Source of the DNA: DASQHY01 sp036390175
GTDB taxonomy: Bacteria; Acidobacteriota; Terriglobia; Acidiferrales; UBA7541
Reading direction: 5' to 3'
Length of the DNA: 23,975 nt
Assembly (NCBI GenBank): GCA_036390175.1
Contig: DASWCG010000394.1
Span: 1-23,975, forward strand
Of this stretch, positions 13,902 through 20,296 are shown in pieces. The notes below the pieces were generated by a model. The model had not been told where the DNA came from. It searched no databases and saw only the letters and a program-made list of their open reading frames with translations. The translations under genes and the position numbers were made by a program. Position 1 is the stretch's first letter. The number at the start of each line of letters is the position of its first letter.

Positions 13902-14878
13902 GCGTTTGGGTCCAGCTTGCGCAGATGCTCGGCAGCCTGCTCGGGAAGCAGGGCGTTGAAATAGACCTCTTTGATGCTGTAGGACTTGCTGCGCGTCTGC
14001 ACGATGGGGAGGATTTCGATGTGCCAGTGAAAATCATCCGCCAGCGTGTTCCAGTAGCCGGCAAGCTGCCCCTTGGGGCTGCGCGTATTGGGAGCGGTGT
14101 GCACGACCATGTGGTAGGCCACCGAAACTTTTTCGAGCCTCCGCAGGGTCCGCCCCAGAAGCGCCGCAAAATGCAAGCGGTTCGCGCCCGCCCCGGGCGA
14201 CTCGAACAAATGGTTGTGCCGGCGGGGCAGCACCCAGACTTCATAGGGGACGCGCGCTGCATAGGGGCACATCGCCGCGTAATCACCTTGGGTGTCCACG
14301 ATGCGTTTTCCGTCCCTCTCTTCCTGCCGCAGAATGTCGCAGAACACGCAGCGCTCTTTTTCCCGGTACCATTCGCGCGCGGCGCGCAGCTCGTACTTGA
14401 TGCGCCGCGGCACGAAGGCCGTAGCCGTCAGCTGGGAGTGCGAATGCGCCCACTCCTCCCCGGCAAGTACGCCATGGTTCTTGAAAACGGTGACGTACTT
14501 GAACCGCGGGTCGCGTTTCAGGTCCGTAATGCGGTGGGCATAGGCCGCGAGGACCCGTTCAATCTCTTCATCCTTGAACTGTGCGAGCTGCCGCGTGTGG
14601 TCCCGGGTCTCGATGATAATCTCATGAGCGCCGATCGGTTGCATGCGGTCGAAGATTCCCTCTGCCTTCCGCCCCGTATCGCCTTCGATGTGGTACAGCG
14701 GATCCAGGTGAGCCACGACGCGCACCTGCCAGTCTGCCTCCGAGGGTATGGCCAGGATGGGAGGGCCCTTGGCGCAAGAATTAGGACACAGCGGGCAGCC
14801 TTCGCTGGCGGCGGGCGTCTCCTCGCGATGGCCGACGACCACCCAACTGCGAGTGATGGGATCTTTGCGGAGTTCCAT
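13898..14878 (-). CDS. GalT-family nucleotidyltransferase, possibly ADP-glucose phosphorylase-like
   Basis: A 326-residue enzyme of the HIT superfamily. Residues C28/C31 and C177/C180 form two CxxC pairs that suit zinc sites. The active site is HSHSQ (residues 145-149, nucleophile expected at H147), and a second HxH is DFHWHIEILP (H284, H286). Classical galactose-1-phosphate uridylyltransferases carry HPHGQ. As I recall, HSHSQ with the following CPYAARVPYEVWVLP-like block is typical of the plant ADP-glucose phosphorylase branch. The enzyme should move a nucleotide between sugar phosphates or phosphate, but the substrate cannot be fixed from sequence. It starts 11 nt after the NuoI-like stop and overlaps the YdcF-like gene. 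No clear ribosome site is present, consistent with coupled translation. Automated calls would say galT. Confidence 0.85.
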   Translation of the reverse strand: MELRKDPITRSWVVVGHREETPAASEGCPLCPNSCAKGPPILAIPSEADWQVRVVAHLDPLYHIEGDTGRKAEGIFDRMQPIGAHEIIIETRDHTRQLAQFKDEEIERVLAAYAHRITDLKRDPRFKYVTVFKNHGVLAGEEWAHSHSQLTATAFVPRRIKYELRAAREWYREKERCVFCDILRQEERDGKRIVDTQGDYAAMCPYAARVPYEVWVLPRRHNHLFESPGAGANRLHFAALLGRTLRRLEKVSVAYHMVVHTAPNTRSPKGQLAGYWNTLADDFHWHIEILPIVQTRSKSYSIKEVYFNALLPEQAAEHLRKLDPNA

Positions 14879-14889
14879 TCCGTGGGGTG

Positions 14890-15345
14890 TCAGCGCGTGT
14901 AGCGCGCCGGTGTGGGCCCTTCCTCGAGGCGGTGGCGGTCCCAGATGGCTCCTTCGCGGGAGTAGTGGGCCATCTCGAAATCCTGAGTCAGCTCGAGGCA
15001 GTCCGTCGGGCAGGCGTCTTCACACAGCCCGCAAAACATGCAACGCGAAGTGTCGTAGGTAAAGAAAGTGAGGACCTTCCGGCGAGTGGCGTCGTCGCGC
15101 TCCCACCCGACCACAATCAGGTTTTCCGGGCACGCCAGCGCGCAGAGGTTGCAGGCGATGCACAGCGTCTCCCCCGTCTCCGGGTTCTTGTTCAGACGCG
15201 GCGCGCCTCGATAGCGTTCGGCCACCATGGGCCGCTCGAGGGGATACTGCTCGGTATAAATGTACTTGGGATGCTGATAGCGGAACGTCACCGCCATCCC
15301 TTTTAGAAAATCCCATTGAAAAATGCGGCGCAGAAGCTCCTTCAT
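14890..15345 (-). CDS. NuoI-like 2x[4Fe-4S] ferredoxin protein, orphan
   Basis: A 151-residue iron-sulfur protein similar to NADH-quinone oxidoreductase subunit I. The N-terminus (LLRRIFQWDFLKGMAVTF) is the amphipathic segment seen in NuoI, followed by YPLERPMVAERYRGAPRL. Two cluster motifs are intact: CIACNLCALACP and CMFCGLCEDACP, then PTDCLELTQDFEMA, a NuoI hallmark. I chose ATG 15345; an upstream TTG at 15393 would add 16 residues with no family similarity. No strong ribosome binding site is visible. No other complex I gene is nearby, so this is either a displaced nuoI or a stand-alone electron carrier. It heads the run of three minus-strand genes ending with the YdcF-like gene. Confidence 0.88.
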   Translation of the reverse strand: MKELLRRIFQWDFLKGMAVTFRYQHPKYIYTEQYPLERPMVAERYRGAPRLNKNPETGETLCIACNLCALACPENLIVVGWERDDATRRKVLTFFTYDTSRCMFCGLCEDACPTDCLELTQDFEMAHYSREGAIWDRHRLEEGPTPARYTR

Positions 15346-15395
15346 AGCAGTTAGTTTGTGGCCCGGACAGGGAATTGTCAAGACGCGCCGCAATC

Positions 15396-15430
15396 TGTGA
15401 CATGTGACTCGCGATTCGCGACTCGTGTTA
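15396..15430. repeat. Five degenerate 7-bp direct repeats between nuoI-like and tadA
   Basis: In phase the units read TGTGACA, TGTGACT, CGCGATT, CGCGACT, CGTGTTA (consensus YGYGAYT). They fill the space just upstream of the tadA -10-like TATTCT (15429-15434). Their role is unknown; they may be a regulator site or simple slippage. Confidence 0.45.
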
Positions 15431-15440
15431 TTCTCGCGCC

Positions 15441-15893
15441 ATGGCGGCGAGCGACATCGAATTCATGCGGCAAGCGCTCCACGAAGCGCGAGCGGTGGCG
15501 CAGGCGGGCGAAGTGCCCGTCGGCGCGGTGCTCGTAAGCGATGGCCGCGCGGTGGCGTCCGCCGGGAATCAAACAATCCGGGATTGTGACCCTACAGCGC
15601 ATGCGGAGATTGTGGTGCTGCGCGCCGCGGCCAAGATGCTGGGAAATTATCGCCTGGCCGGGACAACCCTGTACGTGACGGTTGAGCCTTGCGCCATGTG
15701 CGCCGGAGCGATGGTCCAGGCGCGGATTGACCGCCTCGTCTACGGCTGCGACGACCCCAAAGGAGGCGCGGTGCGGTCGTGCCTCGAGGTGCTCTCCCAC
15801 CCGAAACTCAACCATCGTGTCGAGGTGATACCGGGCGTTCTTGCCGACGAATGCTCCGCAGCAATCCAGGCATTCTTCGCCGCGCGACGCTGA
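15441..15893 (+). CDS. tadA: tRNA-specific adenosine deaminase
   Basis: A 150-residue zinc enzyme that changes the wobble adenosine of tRNA-Arg(ACG) to inosine. The zinc and catalytic motif is complete: H54-A-E56 and P83-C84-A-M-C87. The order VPVGAVLV, DPTAHAEI, TLYVTVEPCAMCAGA, YGCDDPKGGA matches TadA, and the length is normal. No ribosome binding site precedes the ATG. A -10-like TATTCT ends 6 nt before it, so the transcript may be leaderless; an ATG at 15465 is a less likely start. It is divergent from the NuoI-like gene. Confidence 0.95.
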   Translation: MAASDIEFMRQALHEARAVAQAGEVPVGAVLVSDGRAVASAGNQTIRDCDPTAHAEIVVLRAAAKMLGNYRLAGTTLYVTVEPCAMCAGAMVQARIDRLVYGCDDPKGGAVRSCLEVLSHPKLNHRVEVIPGVLADECSAAIQAFFAARR

Positions 15894-15949
15894 CATCCTC
15901 TTTCTTCCGTCGTGCGAGAAGAATAGGTGCCTTCCCGTGAAACCGCCGA

Positions 15950-16645
15950 CTACAAAGTCGCTTTACCCGTGGCGATTTTGTAGTTGTAAATGGCCTGGGC
16001 CGCACTATTGCTGAATTGATTGATGCTGGCCAGGGATGCAGTTGCGGGGATCTTGAGCAGACCCGCGGCCACAAAACCGTTAATCAAGGTGGACAGGTTG
16101 GCCGAAACTTGAGCCCAATCCACTGTCCCGCCGGACGTGGCGGAGTTGATGATGGAATCTACAAGACGGAGCACGCTGCCAACCGCCAAAGTGGGCCCGG
16201 CATTTTGATCCATCGCAACAGTGATCTCGCGTGCGAACTGCTTGAGTTGGTCCGAAGTGGTCGAAGCCGGGAGCGAGACAAGCCCGTCCGTTAAAGCCGC
16301 ATCAACGATGGCATTGACCGCCCCGTCCTGCGCGGCCTGATTGGGGGTTCCGTCGGCGTTTCGCGGCGGCAGGGCGTCGACTGCGGCCCCCGCGATCCCC
16401 AGCACGAAGACTACGGTTTTCGGGGTCTGTATGATGTTGGAAACGGCGACTCCGTAGGCCTTGAATTGCGTCAACGTTTGCCCGGGTGGCAACGTCGCCA
16501 GACCCGTATTGGTCGCATTCGCCACGAAGCACTGCACTGCCGCGTCCTGACTCGAATTGCATTTCGTCTGTGCTCCGGCCTGCGCGGCAAGCGCCAACAT
16601 CAATCCGCAGCATCCTCCAATGATTCTCTGGATTCTCCGGCGCAT
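15950..16645 (-). CDS. Secreted protein of unknown function with three internal repeats
   Basis: A 231-residue protein I do not recognise. Residues 1-25 form a Sec signal peptide (RRRIQRIIGG, then LMLALAAQAGA). The mature part is Ala-, Thr- and Asn-rich and has a thrice-repeated pattern: GL, then LP or IP four residues on, then QF. GL is at 48-49, 121-122 and 195-196; the Pro-containing pair is at 52-53, 125-126 and 199-200; QF is at 60-61, 136-137 and 210-211. The units are about 73-74 residues apart and are each followed by a helical stretch ending with a hydrophobic AV.NII/AM/AIY segment. Between them lie helix-rich segments. The mature protein has only two Cys (C29, C39), perhaps a disulfide. 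AAGGAG (16652-16657) precedes the ATG. It probably acts in the periplasm or outside the cell; no enzyme motif is seen. Confidence 0.75.
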   Translation of the reverse strand: MRRRIQRIIGGCCGLMLALAAQAGAQTKCNSSQDAAVQCFVANATNTGLATLPPGQTLTQFKAYGVAVSNIIQTPKTVVFVLGIAGAAVDALPPRNADGTPNQAAQDGAVNAIVDAALTDGLVSLPASTTSDQLKQFAREITVAMDQNAGPTLAVGSVLRLVDSIINSATSGGTVDWAQVSANLSTLINGFVAAGLLKIPATASLASINQFSNSAAQAIYNYKIATGKATL

Positions 16646-16818
16646 GAATTGCTCCTTGGTCCTTGTTTCCTGTGGTTCAAACGCAGGGCCGGGAGAAGGA
16701 GGGGAAGTCCTTTGCGCAACTGGGTAAACAATAGGCGTGAGGGCACAGCTAAGCTACTGACATCAAGGCCAGAAAACGGACAGGGCTGGGGTTGAACCCA
16801 AGGACACGAAAAGGGGCT

Positions 16819-16848
16819 TTGCCGGCGAATGCGGCGCTGCGCTATAGT
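16819..16848 (+). promoter_or_regulatory. Possible distal promoter of the HAD gene
   Basis: TTGCCG (16819-16824), an 18-bp spacer and TATAGT (16843-16848, 5 of 6) form a plausible promoter. A 12-bp perfect palindrome CGCCGCGCGGCG (16856-16867) lies at its predicted start, and a T-run follows at 16886-16891. The latter two could form an attenuator, but the spacing is loose. Confidence 0.35.
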
Positions 16849-16890
16849 CCTTCCTCGCCGCGCGGCGCTGACGCGGACCTCCCCTCTTTT

Positions 16891-16915
16891 TGAATAACTC
16901 CCATAAGTTATTTCA
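16891..16915. promoter_or_regulatory. Inverted repeat upstream of the HAD gene
   Basis: AATAACT (16893-16899) and AGTTATT (16906-16912) are perfect 7-bp arms with a 6-bp centre. The match extends to TGAATAACT against AGTTATTTCA with one extra T. It is markedly AT-rich in a GC-rich region and sits just upstream of a candidate -35. It may be an operator. The rest of 16646-17008 holds no gene. Confidence 0.4.
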
Positions 16916-16917
16916 AT

Positions 16918-16947
16918 TTGCCTTAACAGGCCCGAAATGCATCTAAT
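16918..16947 (+). promoter_or_regulatory. Proximal promoter of the HAD gene
   Basis: TTGCCT (16918-16923), an 18-bp spacer and TCTAAT (16942-16947, 5 of 6). Transcription would start near 16954, giving a leader of about 55 nt that ends in the GAGAGGTGA ribosome site. Confidence 0.45.
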
Positions 16948-17008
16948 GTTAGTGAAGCATCCGGCCTGAAAGTTCCCAGTTTTTCGTTGCGAGAGGTGAC
17001 GTGTATCT

Positions 17009-17842
17009 ATGGCGGAACGGGACGCGAAACAATATCTATTTGCCAGCGACTTTGACCAGACGCTGACCTTCAACGACTCCGGATATGTGCTGAGCGAAAT
17101 CCTCGGCATTTCGACGGAGGAATTCAACCGCAAAGCGACGGGCATGGCCAAGCTCCACCTGGTCCAGCAGGGGGCGGAGCTGGCTTACCTGTTGCTCCAC
17201 GATCCAGAATTCCGCTCGCGAGTTCGCCGGGAACATCTCTACGAAGTAGGCAAGCGCATCCGCCTGAAAGAAAACATCGGCCTGCTTTACGAGATTCTCG
17301 ATCATGGCATCGAAGGGTATCGCTTCGACTTCTACATTTTTTCGGCCGCGCCCGTCGAGGTCATTCAGTCGGCCCTGGAAGGAATCGTACCCGCGGACCA
17401 TATCTATGGGACCGAGTTCAGTTACAAAGGGTCCGGGGAGATCGATACGATCCGCCGGGCAAGAGCCGGCTACGGAAAGGTCGCGGTTCTCGACGACCTC
17501 CGGAACACTTTGCAGGTCCCCCCGGATCACATCATTTATGCGGGCGACGGCAGTTCAGACATCCACGTGATGCTACACGTGAATGCCCTCGATGGCTTCA
17601 CGATTGCCGCATCGGAGACCAAGCATGTGGCCCAAATTGCTCAGCGAACCGTGCTGGGCGATGAAGCAATCGGCATACTTGTGCCCATTCTGGAGAAAAT
17701 TGTCGGCTGGAAGCGTCCTCAGATCCGCCAGTTCTTTGAGTCCTATGGGTTCAGCATCCAGGAATGGCAGCGGGTGCAGACGGACTGGCTGACGCTGCGT
17801 TCCACCAACACGGCCTGGCCGGAAGCCGCCAGCAACGATTAA
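17009..17842 (+). CDS. HAD-superfamily phosphatase, SerB-like subclass
   Basis: A 277-residue cytoplasmic phosphohydrolase. Motif I is DFDQTLT (D14 nucleophile, D16 acid/base), motif II is FSAAP (S112), a candidate motif III Lys lies at about K157 (YGKVAV), and motif IV is GDGSSDI (179-185). The long helical cap between motifs I and II (about residues 25-105) is the subclass I cap used by phosphoserine phosphatases and similar enzymes. The substrate is not set by these motifs. The protein extends beyond motif IV with about 95 residues, longer than SerB core domains, including a tail rich in Trp (IQEWQRVQTDWLTL). A ribosome site GAGAGGTGA (16991-16999) supports the ATG. It stands alone, with two candidate promoters and an inverted repeat upstream. 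Confidence 0.82.
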   Translation: MAERDAKQYLFASDFDQTLTFNDSGYVLSEILGISTEEFNRKATGMAKLHLVQQGAELAYLLLHDPEFRSRVRREHLYEVGKRIRLKENIGLLYEILDHGIEGYRFDFYIFSAAPVEVIQSALEGIVPADHIYGTEFSYKGSGEIDTIRRARAGYGKVAVLDDLRNTLQVPPDHIIYAGDGSSDIHVMLHVNALDGFTIAASETKHVAQIAQRTVLGDEAIGILVPILEKIVGWKRPQIRQFFESYGFSIQEWQRVQTDWLTLRSTNTAWPEAASND

Positions 17843-17908
17843 TGCTTTCGCTCGGCGGATGCCCTGCTGCTTATAGAGTCGCGGGAGTTTGGGCGGTGAA
17901 AAGAGGAA

Positions 17909-17998
<90 letters not shown>

Positions 17999-18017
17999 GC
18001 ACCAATGGAACTCTTTT

Positions 18018-18046
18018 AGGTTAGCAGAGCCGCCGGAGATCGGCAA
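18018..18046 (-). promoter_or_regulatory. Possible promoter of tRNA-Ser
   Basis: On the minus strand TTGCCG (18041-18046), a 17-bp spacer and TAACCT (18018-18023) precede the mature tRNA end by about 20 nt. The -10 is weak, at 3 of 6. Confidence 0.3.
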
Positions 18047-18114
18047 TTCGGCGTGATTCTAAGTCGTGGAGGAGCCTCGCAGAGGCGTGCGACAATCAGT
18101 TCTCGCGAATTGTT

Positions 18115-20289
18115 CTATGGCTGGCGAATCAGCAGGGCTAGGCGCGGGAACAGGAAGTGTCCCGCAGCGTCGTCAATGACGTTCACCTGGCAGGTGTAAA
18201 ACCCCGGCTTCAAATCACCGAGAGGCACATCGAGCTGGAAGACTGCCGCGTGCCGCCCGGGGACGGCGATCTGGTCTGCGCGGACCAGCGGAGTTTCGTA
18301 AGCTTTTACCTTCCCGCGGAAGAACGCCACGTTGCTGAGGACCCGGATGCCCGGCTCGGATTTGTGCGCCGCTTTCTGCTCGGCGGATTTGGCTTCGGGG
18401 GGATTCGCTTCCGCGGGCTTGGCCTCCGGAGATTTCGGCTCCGCCGTTTTGTCGCGGCCAGGGTCGTACACCTCGTAATACAGGTACAGGTGCTGGCTCG
18501 AAGAAAAAACGTGGGTCACATTGGGAATAAGCTCGACGCCGTCGTGAATGAGCGGATTGTCCGTGCGCCGCTTACCGGCCGTTTGCGTTTGCGTGGCAAG
18601 GACCACGGAGCTCATTTTCAGCGGCGCGTTCTTCAGTTCCGGGACGACCACATCGGTTTCAAACGAGCCGATCCGCCCGGTCATGTTCTCGCGCACCACA
18701 AACTTCAGGTGATATTTCCCCGGTGAGAGGATGAAGCCGTTGTTGTACTGCACGTTTTTCCGGCGAACTTCCTGCGCGCCGGGGACGGCGAGCTTGACCG
18801 TGTCGCGAATGCGCCCGAGCGGCCGCTTGGCTTCGTCGAGAACGATGCCGAGAACGTCGAGCGTCGCGCGGTCCTGATCCTTCTCGCGCGAAAACGGAAT
18901 CGCCGAGCCGGGAACCACCAGCGAAACCGGAACGAAAAAGCGCGAGTCGCTCAGCCGGAAGTATGCCGCCGAGAGATACGCAGGGAGATCGGTGCTCGGA
19001 AGTTCGGAAGCCAGCTCTTCTTCAAGCTGCCGCTCACGGTCTTCGCGGTTGGCGTGTTGAAAATCCGCGGGCGCATAGTAACCGTGGCGGAATTCCAGCT
19101 TCACGCCGGGGCGATTGACGCGGACGGTAATGCGCCGGTAGTGGCCGTCGCGCGCTGGATTGCTGCTCTGATAGCCGAGAATGTAGTACGAGGAGGTGTC
19201 CTGCTGAACGCGGGTGAACACCTGGCCGAAATCGTTCGTGTCGGTGATGGCCCGGCCGCCGGTGTCGCCGGCGAGCGTGTAAAGGGTTTCCTGCGTCGAG
19301 GTATTGGAGGAAAGCGCGTTGAGAGTGGCCTGGCCGGAGTAGGCAGCGATGCCGCGCAGGCTGGCGTTTTGCGCTTCTCCGCCGGGAACCAGCGCCTGCA
19401 GACCGCGGATGTCCATCGTGTAAATGGCGAGATTGGAGCGCACCGCGGCATTGATGGCGGCGCGCAATTCGGATTGGTTTTCGACGCCGGTGCGGTCCAT
19501 GCCGCTGGAAAAATAGATGAGCGATTTTTTCTGGCGGATTGCGGAGAGCGACGCCGAAAGTGAGCGCAGTGCATCCAGCCGGCGGTCGGTATTGAAAATA
19601 TTGAACTCGGTCTCGTCAGCGGTAAATGGCTGAGCCGTGTCCGGCGTCCCCTCGGTTGCGCCGGTCGCGCCTTCTTCGAGGCCCTGGCCGGTCGTGGGGC
19701 TCAGCGCTTTGAGGGCTTTTTTCAGCAGGTCGCGGTCGGCGGTGAAGTCCTGATTCACGCGCAAAGACGAGCCCAGGGAAACGACGGCGACCAAATCAGC
19801 CGGCGCCATTTGTTTATCCACGTAGTTTTGCGCGGCCGTCACGGCGCGGTCAATGTCGTCCGGCTGCATCGCGCTCAGGTCGAAAAATAGGACGAGCAGG
19901 CGGCGGTCTTTCAAATCAGCCCCGGGAGCGGCGGGGTTTGCGGCCGGGGCGTTTCCCGCAGGCTTCGCTGCGGTCAGGACTTTCGCTTGTTCCACAGCCT
20001 GCGCGGGAATCGCGTCGGTATTCTCGAGGTCGAAGGAAACGATCTGCTGCGCCTTGTTGTCTTCCAGGACCGTGAAATCTTCGCGCCTCAGGTCGCGGAC
20101 AAGATTTCCGCCGCGATCGCGCACGGTCACGTTGACGAGGACCAACTCGGTCGCCACACGGATGGCGCGTTCGTTTTGCGCCGCCGGTTGTTGTTGCGCC
20201 GGAAGCTGACTGCAAAGAAGTGCGGCGGCCAGATACGCCGCCAGCGCTCGGTGTGCCGGGAATTCCGCGTTGAAGAAAAATGGTCTCAT
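18115..20289 (-). CDS. VWFA-like secreted protein (acidobacterial VWFA-related domain type)
   Basis: A 724-residue exported protein. Residues 1-31 are a signal peptide ending near PAQQQ. Residues about 44-90 hold the leader block typical of this family (VLVNVTVRDRGGNLVRDLRREDFTVLED). The VWFA-like domain spans about 128-395; its metal site is imperfect, DLSAM instead of DxSxS, so cation binding may be lost or altered. Other family signs are KKSLIYFSSGMDRTG, AIYTMDIRGL, LAGDTGGRAI and SSYYILGYQS. The C-terminal half (about 430-724) is a beta-rich domain interrupted by a Pro/Ala/Glu/Lys repeat around residues 620-650 (PEAKPAEANPPEAK). It starts 7 nt after the stop of the TonB-dependent receptor, so they form one operon. 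A role in binding or surface assembly with that receptor is an inference. Confidence 0.87.
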   Translation of the reverse strand: MRPFFFNAEFPAHRALAAYLAAALLCSQLPAQQQPAAQNERAIRVATELVLVNVTVRDRGGNLVRDLRREDFTVLEDNKAQQIVSFDLENTDAIPAQAVEQAKVLTAAKPAGNAPAANPAAPGADLKDRRLLVLFFDLSAMQPDDIDRAVTAAQNYVDKQMAPADLVAVVSLGSSLRVNQDFTADRDLLKKALKALSPTTGQGLEEGATGATEGTPDTAQPFTADETEFNIFNTDRRLDALRSLSASLSAIRQKKSLIYFSSGMDRTGVENQSELRAAINAAVRSNLAIYTMDIRGLQALVPGGEAQNASLRGIAAYSGQATLNALSSNTSTQETLYTLAGDTGGRAITDTNDFGQVFTRVQQDTSSYYILGYQSSNPARDGHYRRITVRVNRPGVKLEFRHGYYAPADFQHANREDRERQLEEELASELPSTDLPAYLSAAYFRLSDSRFFVPVSLVVPGSAIPFSREKDQDRATLDVLGIVLDEAKRPLGRIRDTVKLAVPGAQEVRRKNVQYNNGFILSPGKYHLKFVVRENMTGRIGSFETDVVVPELKNAPLKMSSVVLATQTQTAGKRRTDNPLIHDGVELIPNVTHVFSSSQHLYLYYEVYDPGRDKTAEPKSPEAKPAEANPPEAKSAEQKAAHKSEPGIRVLSNVAFFRGKVKAYETPLVRADQIAVPGRHAAVFQLDVPLGDLKPGFYTCQVNVIDDAAGHFLFPRLALLIRQP

Positions 20290-20296
20290 CGCAAGA

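Noticed and set aside
15947..15960. CGACT-ACAA-AGTCG hairpin at the end of the secreted-protein gene
   Set aside because: Only a 5-bp stem with no T-run; too weak to call a terminator.
17843..17908. Possible signal recognition particle RNA near AGCAGC on the minus strand
   Set aside because: The conserved core GGAAGGAAGCAGC-like loop is absent and the space is too small and unstructured.
18074..18086. GCCTC-GCA-GAGGC hairpin after the VWFA-like gene
   Set aside because: Short stem, no T-run on the minus strand; not enough for a terminator call.
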